This document shows positions 1-8,312 of a DNA stretch of 20,662 bases, in pieces. The position numbers and the translations under genes were made by a program. A model generated the notes under the pieces. It was not told where the DNA came from, ran no database searches, and saw only the letters and a list, made by a program, of their open reading frames with translations. Every line of letters begins with the position of its first letter. Position 1 is the first letter of the stretch. The DNA comes from a virus: positions 1 to 20,662 of IMG/VR virus record IMGVR_UViG_3300023196_000118; one strand, written 5' to 3'.

Positions 1-1293
1 TATGCCATGTTAGCAGACCCACTACGTTATATGGGGCATCCAGCATTTAGTGGATTGCTGTTACGACATACAACAGAAGAACTTCGTGAACTTATTTTTA
101 AGTCACAAGAGTTGTACCCACAAATATGGCCGGGCATTAAATGGTCGGAAAGAAAGATGCAGTGGACTGCCCCTTCTGGTGCGAGACTGTGGATGTCTTA
201 TCTTGATAGAGATGATGACGTTCTTCGCTATCAGGGTCTAGCGTTTAGCTGGATAGGCTTTGACGAGTTAACACAGTGGCAGTCACCTTATGCATGGAAT
301 TACATGCGTTCTCGTCTTAGGTCTACTGCACCAGATTTGCCTATCTTTATGAGGGCAACAACAAACCCGGGTGGAAGAGGTCACGCTTGGGTTAAGAAGA
401 TGTTTATTGACCCATCATCTTATGGAAAGGCATTTGATGCGACAGATATTGAAACAGGTGAAGTTCTCAAGTATCCAGCAGGGCATAGCAAAGCTGGGAA
501 GTCTCTTTTCAAAAGGCGGTTTATACCTGCTAGGCTATCTGATAACCCCTATCTCGCAGATGCTGGTGACTACGAAGCCATGCTCCTGTCGCTCCCAGAG
601 CAACAAAGAAGACAACTCTTGGACGGTGACTGGGATATTAAAGAAGGTGCAGCGTTCACAGAGTTTAACCGTGATATTCATGTTGTTGAACCTTTTAATA
701 TTCCTAGCAATTGGGTTAAGTTCAGAGCATGTGATTATGGGTATGGCTCTTACAGTGGTGTTGTATGGTTTGCTGTCGCACCGTCTGAGCAACTTATTGT
801 GTACAGGGAACTGTATGTGTCAAAAGTCTTAGCTACTGACTTAGCTGACATGATACTAAACTTAGAGGCAGAAGATGGCAATATTAAGTATGGTGTGCTT
901 GATAGTTCTCTTTGGCATAAGCGTGGCGATACTGGTCCTAGCCTTGCAGAGCAAATGATACAGAAGGGTTGCAGGTGGCGACCTTCAGACAGAAGCAGAG
1001 GTAGTCGCGTTTCTGGCAAGAATGAAATTCACAGACGACTACAGGTAGATGAATTTACGGAAGAACCTAAACTTGTGTTTTTTAGTAGTTGCACAGACAT
1101 TATCTCACAATTGCCATCATTGCCACTGGATAAAAAAAATCCAGAGGATATTGACACGAAAGCAGAAGACCACTTGTATGATGCGATGAGGTATGGTATA
1201 ATGTCACGACCAAGGTTTAGTATATTTGACTATGACCCACATGGAAGACCGGGTGGTGGTATGCCAATAGCAGATTCAACATTTGGATATTAA
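1..1293 (+). CDS. terL: terminase large subunit, 3' part (5' end outside window)
   Basis: DNA-packaging motor ATPase and nuclease; it cuts the concatemer and pumps DNA into the procapsid through the portal. The frame is open to the window edge, so the ATG at 7 is not a real start and the Walker A loop must lie upstream. Numbering from that ATG: Walker B (FSWIGFDEL, D86-E87), a coupling motif TTNPGG at 118-123, then an RNase H-like nuclease with acidic residues at D243 (CDYGYG), D299 (GVLDSS) and D388/D392 (EDHLYDAMRYG). The spacing fits large terminases. The stop at 1291-1293 abuts the portal gene, whose Shine-Dalgarno AAGGA overlaps this stop codon. Motif recognition is strong; assignment to a packaging type (cos or pac) is not possible here. 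Confidence 0.95.
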   Translation, partial: YAMLADPLRYMGHPAFSGLLLRHTTEELRELIFKSQELYPQIWPGIKWSERKMQWTAPSGARLWMSYLDRDDDVLRYQGLAFSWIGFDELTQWQSPYAWNYMRSRLRSTAPDLPIFMRATTNPGGRGHAWVKKMFIDPSSYGKAFDATDIETGEVLKYPAGHSKAGKSLFKRRFIPARLSDNPYLADAGDYEAMLLSLPEQQRRQLLDGDWDIKEGAAFTEFNRDIHVVEPFNIPSNWVKFRACDYGYGSYSGVVWFAVAPSEQLIVYRELYVSKVLATDLADMILNLEAEDGNIKYGVLDSSLWHKRGDTGPSLAEQMIQKGCRWRPSDRSRGSRVSGKNEIHRRLQVDEFTEEPKLVFFSSCTDIISQLPSLPLDKKNPEDIDTKAEDHLYDAMRYGIMSRPRFSIFDYDPHGRPGGGMPIADSTFGY

Positions 1294-1303
1294 GGATATT
1301 AAA

Positions 1304-3439
1304 ATGGCAGAAGATGAAAATGTAATGATTGAAGATGACGCTATCTCATTAGAAGATGTAGAGGATAGCAATGCTGAAGATGTAGATGTTTCTTCCATTA
1401 TTCCTTTTATTAGAGAAAGATTTAAAAGAGCAGAAGACTATAGATACCAAGATGAACAAAGATGGCTAAAAGCATATCGTAATTATCGTGGATTATACGG
1501 ACCTGACGTAGCTTTTACCGAATCGGAGAAGTCACGTGTCTTTATTAAAGTTACCAAAACAAAAACTCTTGCGGCCTATGGGCAAATTGTTGATGTACTT
1601 TTTGCTAATAATAGGTTTCCTCTATCTGTTGACCCTACTGAATTACCAGAAGGAGTTGTCGCAGACGTACACTTTGACCCCCAAGAACCAGAGCAGTTGC
1701 GTGGTGATACTTCATTAAGTAGCCCATACGGATTTGCAGGTGATGGTAAAGACCTACCAGCAGGTGCTACAGAAAAGTCTCTTCAAGATATGCTTGGTGC
1801 TTTAACGGGGAAATTAGAGGGTATAGACGGTCTTAAAGAGGGTGTGGGTAAGACACCTACCTCAGTGACCTTTAGCCCTGCTATGGTGGCTGCAAAGATG
1901 ATGGAGAAGAAAATCCATGACCAGCTAGAAGAATCAGGTGCAAGTAAACATCTTCGTAACTCTGCATTTGAAATGTCTCTATTTGGTACTGGTGTAATGA
2001 AAGGTCCGTTTGCTGTAGATAAAGAATATCCTAATTGGGGAGAGGATGGTGAGTATGACCCAGTTTTCAAAACAATGCCACAAGTTTCCCACGTTTCTGT
2101 TTGGAATTTCTATCCTGACCCTGATGCCAATAATATGGATGAAGCGCAGTATGTTATTGAACGACACAAGATGTCAAGGTCGCAATTACGGAATCTCAAA
2201 AAAAGACCCATGTTCAGGTCAAATGTAATTGATGAAGTAATACAGTTAGGTGAAAACTATACTAAAGAATACTGGGAAGATGACTTAGCTGACTATGCAC
2301 CAGAACACGGTGTAGAAAGATTTGATGTATTAGAATACTGGGGTATGGTTGATACAGATGCTATGGAAGAGGCAGGTGTTGAGATACCTAAAGAACTAAC
2401 GGAGTTAGATGAGTTACAAGCAAACGTGTGGATTTGTAATGGCAAGTTACTGCGTATGGTGCTTAACCCATTTAAACCATCTAAGATACCATATCATGCC
2501 GCACCATATGAATTAAATCCTTATTCATTCTTTGGTGTAGGTATTGCTGAGAACATGGATGATACACAGACACTAATGAATGGCTTTATGCGTATGGCTG
2601 TTGACAATGCTGTGTTATCAGGCAATCTGATTGTAGAAGTAGATGAGACAAACCTAGTGCCGGGTCAAGACTTATCATTATACCCCGGCAAGGTGTTCCG
2701 AAGACAAGGTGGCGCACCCGGTCAGGCTATCTTTGGTACAAAGTTCCCGAATGTATCCAGTGAGAACATGATGCTGTTTGACAAGGCTCGTGTACTTGCA
2801 GATGAAAGCACAGGCTTCCCATCTTTTGCACATGGACAGACAGGTGTATCAGGAGTAGGTAGAACTGCTAGTGGTATATCTATGTTAATGAATGCCGCGG
2901 CTGGTGGTACAAAAACTGTCATAAAGAATGTAGATGACTATCTATTACGTCCTATAGGAGAAGGACTGTTTAGATTTAATATGCAGTTTGACTATGACCC
3001 ACAAATAAAAGGTGACTTAGAAGTAAGAGCAAGAGGTACTGAAAGTCTTATGGCTAATGAAGTACGTAGTCAAAGATTGATGCAGTTCTTACAGGTAGCA
3101 AGTAATCCATCACTTGCACCGTTTGCTAAGTTCCAATATATTATCCGTGAGATTGCAAAGTCTATGGAATTAGACCCCGACAAAGTTACTAACAATATGG
3201 ATGAAGCCGCTATTCAGGCAGAACTGATGAAAGGCTTCCAACAAGAACAGCCACAAACACCAGAGGCTCAAGCTAATCCGCTAGACCCAACAGGTGCAGG
3301 TGGGGGTAACATAGGAACAGGGCAAGTACCAGTTCCGGGCGAACAAGGATTTAGTGCAAATGGACAACAACCGCAAGCAGATACTCAGCAATCTCAAAAC
3401 GCTGGTCAACCACCCGAAGCAATGGGAGGCATTCAGTAG
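1304..3439 (+). CDS. portal protein
   Basis: Forms the ring at the unique capsid vertex, through which DNA enters and leaves and to which the tail attaches. At 711 residues the length matches the large portals of podoviruses. Family-like signals are the segment VWNFYPDPDANN followed by DEAQYVIERHKMS, typical of P22-type portals, and the helix-rich C-terminal half. The last ~70 residues are rich in Gln, Pro and Gly and probably disordered. An in-frame TTG at 1283 would add 7 residues, but ATG 1304 has AAGGA at 1292-1296, seven bases upstream, so I use ATG. Position directly after terminase supports the call. The 3' end overlaps the next gene by 80 bases in another frame. Confidence 0.9.
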   Translation: MAEDENVMIEDDAISLEDVEDSNAEDVDVSSIIPFIRERFKRAEDYRYQDEQRWLKAYRNYRGLYGPDVAFTESEKSRVFIKVTKTKTLAAYGQIVDVLFANNRFPLSVDPTELPEGVVADVHFDPQEPEQLRGDTSLSSPYGFAGDGKDLPAGATEKSLQDMLGALTGKLEGIDGLKEGVGKTPTSVTFSPAMVAAKMMEKKIHDQLEESGASKHLRNSAFEMSLFGTGVMKGPFAVDKEYPNWGEDGEYDPVFKTMPQVSHVSVWNFYPDPDANNMDEAQYVIERHKMSRSQLRNLKKRPMFRSNVIDEVIQLGENYTKEYWEDDLADYAPEHGVERFDVLEYWGMVDTDAMEEAGVEIPKELTELDELQANVWICNGKLLRMVLNPFKPSKIPYHAAPYELNPYSFFGVGIAENMDDTQTLMNGFMRMAVDNAVLSGNLIVEVDETNLVPGQDLSLYPGKVFRRQGGAPGQAIFGTKFPNVSSENMMLFDKARVLADESTGFPSFAHGQTGVSGVGRTASGISMLMNAAAGGTKTVIKNVDDYLLRPIGEGLFRFNMQFDYDPQIKGDLEVRARGTESLMANEVRSQRLMQFLQVASNPSLAPFAKFQYIIREIAKSMELDPDKVTNNMDEAAIQAELMKGFQQEQPQTPEAQANPLDPTGAGGGNIGTGQVPVPGEQGFSANGQQPQADTQQSQNAGQPPEAMGGIQ

Positions 3440-3575
3440 TTATATAGAGTTAACTATTGAACAACATCGAAAACTTTTAGAACAAACAGACGATGCAGTA
3501 TTAATACATAGACAACAGGGTGCAATAGCTGTATTGCGTAAACTTAAAATGTTGAGAGATGAAGTTAATGGATGA
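3360..3575 (+). CDS. small conserved helical protein between portal and internal protein
   Basis: A 71-residue predicted helical protein with pattern LVNHPKQW, then QHRKLLEQTDD, then QGAIAVLRKLKMLRDEVNG. Small proteins of this style (Glu/Gln-rich middle, QGAI..LRKL end) follow the portal in many marine phages; I know of no proven role. ATG 3360 is preceded by AAGGA at 3345-3349, ten bases away; a GTG at 3354 in the same frame is an alternative. The first 80 bases lie inside the portal gene in another reading frame, and the 3' end overlaps the start of the 1197-residue gene. It could be a portal-associated or assembly factor (inference from position only). Confidence 0.72.
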   Translation: MDNNRKQILSNLKTLVNHPKQWEAFSSYIELTIEQHRKLLEQTDDAVLIHRQQGAIAVLRKLKMLRDEVNG

Positions 3576-6500
3576 TAATGAATTTCTTGAATCCTATGTA
3601 AATATACTAGGAGATATAGAAGGTAAAGAAGGTGGCGACACCACCACAGATATTTTTACTAGAGAATTAGGAATTGTAAATACTTTAGGAATAGACCCTG
3701 CTGATTATCCCAACAATCCCAGAGGATTAGCAAAAGCAGTAGCCGAAAAAAATATTCAAGAATTAAAAAGAATAGGTGTAAATTGGGATGAGTTGCCACT
3801 GTCTATGAAATACAATGCATTAGATATGCAATTTAACTTTGGTAGTTTAAACGTAAAAGCAAAAAATTATTTAGCTAATTTAAAAACAAAAAACTATGCA
3901 GGTGCAATAAATGAAACATTGGATGCATTAAGTGCAAGTGACCCTAAAGATGGAAAGCAAAGACCCGTAAAAGGTATAGCATTAAGAAGAGCAAAGTTTT
4001 ATAATTTAGTTGCTTCAGACCTTGGTATTCCACTAATAACTAGTGTAGATGCTGTAAATCAAGACAATGCTCAAAAGAGTGCAAAGTTTACTTATAAGTT
4101 AGACGATGGTAAGGATATAGTAAAACCTTTTACTGTTATGTCATTACATAGTAGAAGTGTACCCGGTGCTGAAAAAGTATTAGGTTTTGAAGATAAAGTT
4201 GTTATTAAACCAACAGGGGAAGAACTTCCTGTATCTGATTTAGAAGAAAAAGGAATAGGACAGCAAACTGAATCTGCATTTCCTATGACAGGTGATGAAC
4301 AATACTTAGACCAAGAAGGACCTATAAGAGATACAGGAGAACTAGTAGAGCCTGAAGAAAGTCGTGGTATTTTAGATAGAATAAAAGATTTTATTAGTCC
4401 AGATACAGATGAAGAAAAAAAATTAAAAGAAATACGAAATCAAAAATCTGAAGTATTAGATTTGCCAAATGAGTTATCTGAAGCTAGAGACTTCAGTGTT
4501 CTTAGAAAAATGTATGAAGATAAAAAGTTTAATGAAGGTGGTTTATCTTTATCTGAACAGATGGATACAATACAAGACCCAGCAGTTAAACAAGATACAG
4601 ATAAAACAACATTAGATAAATTAAAAGATGTAGCAAAGTTTGGTGCAGAGTTTATTCCCGGAGTTGGGGAAGCTATGGCAGTAAAACGTGTATCAGATGC
4701 TATGGATGAAAAAGACTATGTTGGTGCTGGTATAGAAACTGCAGCAGGTGCATTAGGTTTGCTTCCTATAGTAGGTGATGTAGCAGGTAAAGGGTTACGT
4801 GTAGCCACTAAAAAGTTTCGCAAAGCTGATGTAGAAGAAGCAGAAAAATTAATAGCAGACCCTAAAAAAATTGATGAGTGGAGAAGTTTAAATAAACTTC
4901 CAGAATCTCAGAGACAAAAAAATATACCAGAAGCGCAACAAGCTGCAGAAGATTTGTTTCAAAATAAAATTAAATCTAAAGAAGCACGTAAACAAATTAA
5001 GGATGCATTTCCAGAACCAAAGTTATATACATCCGAAACAATGCCAGAAATGCCTACTGTAACGGATGTTGTTGGTTCTATGGGTAAAAAGTCTGAAAAG
5101 GGTATTTTAGGTGTACGGGGTTTTGATTTAGAGCCGGGTCAGCGTGTGGGTGCTAGACTAGATATACCAGCTTATAATGAGTATGATAAGTGGGTTGTTT
5201 CAATACACGATGGAAAAAGTAGAAATGGTTCAGTAGTAGGTTATGGACAAGCTATAAGATTGAAGAATATTGAGTTTGGCTCAGACCCAAAAGTTGCATT
5301 AGATATAGCAAAAGGCAAACGAGTAGCAAAAACTACAGGTGAAGAAAAACCTATGGGTAAGGCGACAATAGCCCGTGTATTTGGTGACTACGTTCCTGAA
5401 GACCCCTATGAGTTACAAATGTTTGCTAAGAAAATATTAGCCGACAAAGATTCAAGTTGGACACAAGTAGGTATGAATCCTTATAGAGGTAGTTATTTTT
5501 ATGACAAAGCTACAGGAACACCTATAACACGAGCAGATGAAGTGATACAAGTAGGTCCATTAGTTCTTGCAAAAAATGTTACAAAACCTAAAGTATCTGA
5601 ATTAAAACAAATGTTTAAACCTGCTGCAAGAACAACAGAAGGTAAATTAAGAATTTTTAGTGAAGGTGGAGCAGTACCAATGAAAGAACAAATGAGTATG
5701 TTTGACGATGGCGGTCTTATGGATGAAGGTAATACAATAGACCCTATATCAGGTAATGATGTTCCACCCGGTTCAACACAAGAAGAAGTACGTGATGATA
5801 TACCTGCACAGTTAAGTGAAGGTGAGTTTGTATTTCCTGCTGACGTAGTGCGATACATTGGTCTTGAAAAACTTATGCAGATGAGACAGCAAGCTAAGAT
5901 GGGTTTGCAAACGATGGATGACATGGGGCAAATGGGTAATAGTGAAGAAGCTGTTATGCCAGATAATTTACCATTTGAATTATCTGACCTTGACATGGAT
6001 GATGACCCAGTAGAAATGAACACAGGTGGAGTTGCTGGTGTAAGCACTGTTCCTTCACAAGTACCTGCTACTTCGTTTGTGCAAGCACCTGAAGCACCTA
6101 CTGTACCTACTCCTGCTCCAACACCTACAGCGTCTACTGTTCCAATAGCACCTACATACACACCACCTACACAACAAGCACCACCTATTGCTCCAGATTA
6201 TAGTGAACTTGCATACAAAGATGTAATGTCAACTCCTGAATTAGCTGCAAGACTTGTAGATATAATTAATCCAACTACGGGTGAAAAAAGAACAATTAAT
6301 TTTATTCCCGGTGTAACACCAATACCAGATGGTTTTGTGTTGGCTAGTGAATATACTGCACCTGATGTACAAGCAACATCTGTAACACCTACTGTTGGTC
6401 AAGCGCAAGTACGTAAAGATGATGATGATGACCGTTCAGCAGATGAATCAATAAGAAAAGCAAAAGAAGCCAATGCTAGAAAAGCTATGATAGATGAATT

Positions 6501-7152
6501 GTTTGGAAAAGATTATAGTGCAACTAATTTTGCTCCTACTTTTGCTGATTTAACAGGAGGTTTAAAGCCGGGAATGGTATCAACTGGGGGTTATCTTATA
6601 GGAGATAATGGAGAATATTTAGACCCATCAACAGGTATGCAAAAATTCTTCGGTCTTGATAGTGCTAAATACGCAATAAACCCTTCTAGTGCGCCACCTT
6701 TAAAATTAAAACCGGGTGGAGTTAACGAAAGATTTATTAAAATAGCAATTGAAAAATCAATTAAAGATGATTCACCTAGAAGAAAAGGTGATACAGTATC
6801 AACTGAAACAGGTTCTGTGTCTGCTGATATGATACTAGATTCTATTAGAAAAGAAAAAGAAGAAGCAGATGCACCACCAACAAGAACACCAAAACAACAA
6901 GCTGCAATGGATGCATTTAATAAACAAGTAGCTGAAGCACGAGCTATTGAAAAACAAAAAAAGGAAGATAGAAAAGATAGAGAAACAGCAACAAAAGAAA
7001 GATATAAAGCACCAGCATTAAAAGAAAAAGCAAAAGATATTGCTCAAGGTGGTAAAAGAAGAACTTTTGGTGGTTTTAAAGAAGGTGGTTTAGCATCAAA
7101 GCCTAAACCTAAACCTAAGAAGATGAGGCAAGGTGGATTAGCCTCAAGATAA
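3559..7152 (+). CDS. large composite virion protein with lysozyme-like N-terminus
   Basis: A 1197-residue protein, probably packaged in the virion and ejected at infection (inference from domains and position). Residues ~8-160 resemble the lysozyme fold: an acidic IEGKEGG near 20-26, a helix pattern around YNALDMQFNFGS and a terminal LRRAKFYNL that mirrors the RR..E..L end of phage lysozymes. The catalytic Glu (E21 or E24) is uncertain. Residues ~361-412 hold two Gly/Ala-rich hydrophobic stretches with LLPIVGD, possibly membrane-active. Residues ~515-680 form a compact unknown domain (WVVSIHDG, then PLVLAKN). Residues ~700-818 carry the marine-phage block PAQLSEGEFVFPADVV. A Pro/Thr-rich linker covers ~828-890. 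The C-terminus is Lys/Gly-rich with GGLAS twice. ATG 3568 is an alternative start. The gene is more A-rich than its neighbours. Confidence 0.75.
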   Translation: MKLMDDNEFLESYVNILGDIEGKEGGDTTTDIFTRELGIVNTLGIDPADYPNNPRGLAKAVAEKNIQELKRIGVNWDELPLSMKYNALDMQFNFGSLNVKAKNYLANLKTKNYAGAINETLDALSASDPKDGKQRPVKGIALRRAKFYNLVASDLGIPLITSVDAVNQDNAQKSAKFTYKLDDGKDIVKPFTVMSLHSRSVPGAEKVLGFEDKVVIKPTGEELPVSDLEEKGIGQQTESAFPMTGDEQYLDQEGPIRDTGELVEPEESRGILDRIKDFISPDTDEEKKLKEIRNQKSEVLDLPNELSEARDFSVLRKMYEDKKFNEGGLSLSEQMDTIQDPAVKQDTDKTTLDKLKDVAKFGAEFIPGVGEAMAVKRVSDAMDEKDYVGAGIETAAGALGLLPIVGDVAGKGLRVATKKFRKADVEEAEKLIADPKKIDEWRSLNKLPESQRQKNIPEAQQAAEDLFQNKIKSKEARKQIKDAFPEPKLYTSETMPEMPTVTDVVGSMGKKSEKGILGVRGFDLEPGQRVGARLDIPAYNEYDKWVVSIHDGKSRNGSVVGYGQAIRLKNIEFGSDPKVALDIAKGKRVAKTTGEEKPMGKATIARVFGDYVPEDPYELQMFAKKILADKDSSWTQVGMNPYRGSYFYDKATGTPITRADEVIQVGPLVLAKNVTKPKVSELKQMFKPAARTTEGKLRIFSEGGAVPMKEQMSMFDDGGLMDEGNTIDPISGNDVPPGSTQEEVRDDIPAQLSEGEFVFPADVVRYIGLEKLMQMRQQAKMGLQTMDDMGQMGNSEEAVMPDNLPFELSDLDMDDDPVEMNTGGVAGVSTVPSQVPATSFVQAPEAPTVPTPAPTPTASTVPIAPTYTPPTQQAPPIAPDYSELAYKDVMSTPELAARLVDIINPTTGEKRTINFIPGVTPIPDGFVLASEYTAPDVQATSVTPTVGQAQVRKDDDDDRSADESIRKAKEANARKAMIDELFGKDYSATNFAPTFADLTGGLKPGMVSTGGYLIGDNGEYLDPSTGMQKFFGLDSAKYAINPSSAPPLKLKPGGVNERFIKIAIEKSIKDDSPRRKGDTVSTETGSVSADMILDSIRKEKEEADAPPTRTPKQQAAMDAFNKQVAEARAIEKQKKEDRKDRETATKERYKAPALKEKAKDIAQGGKRRTFGGFKEGGLASKPKPKPKKMRQGGLASR

Positions 7153-7227
7153 TTAATCCACATTAACTGGCTACCTAACTCCCCACCCCAACGTGGCTAC
7201 GGTTAGCCCCAGCATAGGAGACATTAT
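7153..7227 (+). promoter_or_regulatory. intergenic segment with competing hairpin arms and scaffold ribosome-binding site
   Basis: The 75-base gap before the scaffold gene is C-rich, unlike its surroundings. GGCTA at 7195-7199 and TAGCC at 7204-7208 form a 5-bp stem with loop CGGT. A second upstream GGCTA(CC) at 7169-7175 could pair with the same TAGCC arm, giving two mutually exclusive foldings. No T-run follows, so this is not a standard terminator. AGGAG at 7216-7220 serves ATG 7228. A translational or processing role is possible but unproven. Confidence 0.4.
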
Positions 7228-8097
7228 ATGTCTGAAGCAATCATGGCTGAAGAAATGCAGCCCCAAAAGAAAACAGCATTTGTATCTAAACCTTATTCAC
7301 AAGAAGAACGTATTAAACGTGATGAGGAAGAGTTAGAGCAATTAATGAAAGAACAAAAGGGTGAAGCAGAAACTGCTGAACCTGAAGAAGCAGAACCTAC
7401 TAACGCAGAAGAAAAAACTTTTAAGAAAAGATATTCTGATTTACGTAGGCATCAGCAAAAACAAGCTGAAGAATTTAAAACAGAATTAGAAAATGTAAAA
7501 CGTCAGTTATCTGAAGCCACTAAAAAAGAAATGCAGTTACCCAAGTCTGATGAGGACATTGAAGCATGGGCGGCAGAATATCCTGATGTAGCTGCAATAG
7601 TAGAAACAATTGCTATGAAGAAAGCTAGAGAACAATCTAGTGATTTAGAAGAAAGAATAAAAGCAATTGATGAGATGCAAACTTCTGCTACAAAAGAAAA
7701 AGCAGAGGTAGAGCTAATGAGATTGCATCCTGACTTTGGAGATATCAGAGACAGTGATGACTTTCACGAGTGGGCTGAAGAACAACCTAAATGGATTCAA
7801 GAGGCTCTATATGATAACGACAATGATGCAAGGTCTGCCGCACGAGCAATTGACTTATACAAGTCAGATAGAAATATTAGCAAGGCAAAACCAAGCAAGA
7901 ATGCTAAAGGTGCTGCTGAAGCGGTTAGTACGAAGAATGCGAGAACTAAACCACAAGATAGTGACGCTTCTTCCCACATAAAAGAATCTGATGTCCAAAA
8001 GATGTCACCACAAGAATATGAGAAACAGTCAGACGAAATCATGGAAGCTATTCGTTCTGGCAAATTCATATATGATTTATCTGGTTCTGCTAGATAA
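7228..8097 (+). CDS. capsid scaffolding protein
   Basis: A temporary inner framework for procapsid assembly, removed before DNA packaging. The 289 residues are highly charged (Glu, Lys, Gln) with almost no hydrophobic core. The N-terminal ~75 residues are acidic, 75-170 form heptad-like coiled coil (FKKRYSDLRRHQQKQ, then LENVKRQLSEATKK), and the C-terminus from ~258 (MSPQEYEKQSDEIMEAI) is a short helical module like the coat-binding ends of known scaffolds. It lies directly before the major capsid gene, as expected. The start at 7228 is fixed by AGGAG seven bases upstream. No protease motif is visible. Confidence 0.85.
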   Translation: MSEAIMAEEMQPQKKTAFVSKPYSQEERIKRDEEELEQLMKEQKGEAETAEPEEAEPTNAEEKTFKKRYSDLRRHQQKQAEEFKTELENVKRQLSEATKKEMQLPKSDEDIEAWAAEYPDVAAIVETIAMKKAREQSSDLEERIKAIDEMQTSATKEKAEVELMRLHPDFGDIRDSDDFHEWAEEQPKWIQEALYDNDNDARSAARAIDLYKSDRNISKAKPSKNAKGAAEAVSTKNARTKPQDSDASSHIKESDVQKMSPQEYEKQSDEIMEAIRSGKFIYDLSGSAR

Positions 8098-8104
8098 AAA
8101 ACTG

Positions 8105-8132
8105 TTGACAAGTAATACTTTATCAGTATAAC
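8105..8132 (+). promoter_or_regulatory. sigma70-type promoter for the capsid gene
   Basis: TTGACA at 8105-8110 (6/6 consensus), a 16-bp spacer, and TATAAC at 8127-8132 (5/6). Transcription would start near 8139, giving a leader of about 170 bases before the capsid ATG at 8313. The promoter sits inside an imperfect dyad: GTTGAC 8104-8109 with GTCAAC 8137-8142, and inner arms ATACT 8115-8119 with AGTAT 8125-8129. It would allow the host RNA polymerase to boost capsid expression over other late genes. Confidence 0.65.
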
Positions 8133-8144
8133 TATAGTCAACAC

Positions 8145-8173
8145 GTGTACACGGACTAGCTATTTGTGTACAC
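8145..8173. promoter_or_regulatory. twin palindromes, operator-like
   Basis: The perfect 8-bp palindrome GTGTACAC occurs at 8145-8152 and again at 8166-8173. Their centres are exactly 21 bp apart (two helical turns), just downstream of the expected start of the 8105 promoter. Flanking bases extend the symmetry partly: CACGTG at 8142-8147 overlaps the first copy. This arrangement fits co-operative binding of a dimeric regulator, but no regulator gene is in the window. Confidence 0.45.
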
Positions 8174-8312
8174 ACACTATTCGCAAACGAACAATGTCTT
8201 CGGATTACCTAGTAGATTTAGCCTGACCCGTACAGTCACACCTAAAAATATTAGCCTCTATAGTCTTGTAAGTTTGTATCTGTAAATAATGCTTATAACA
8301 TAGGAGAATATC
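8174..8312 (+). promoter_or_regulatory. capsid mRNA leader with micro-ORF
   Basis: This is the remainder of the 215-base gap between scaffold and capsid genes. It holds a ten-codon ORF (ATG 8194, stop 8224-8226, peptide MSSDYLVDLA) without a good ribosome-binding site. The capsid Shine-Dalgarno AGGAG is at 8302-8306, six bases before ATG 8313. I see no tRNA and no clear stable fold in the rest. Confidence 0.35.

Noticed and set aside
1283-1303. TTG start extending the portal by seven residues
   Set aside because: ATG 1304 has AAGGA at a good distance, and the TTG lies within the terminase end without its own ribosome-binding site.
3559-4050. Stand-alone endolysin
   Set aside because: The lysozyme-like region is continuous with the rest of a 1197-codon frame, with no stop or internal ribosome-binding site suggesting a separate product and no holin nearby.
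5499-6161. Minus-strand ORF of 220 codons
   Set aside because: It mirrors the Pro/Thr/Gly-rich coding of the 1197-residue gene, has low-complexity composition and no ribosome-binding site, and every other gene is on the + strand.
8098-8312. Possible tRNA or small gene in the scaffold-capsid gap
   Set aside because: I found no cloverleaf, and no ORF with a usable ribosome-binding site beyond a ten-codon one.
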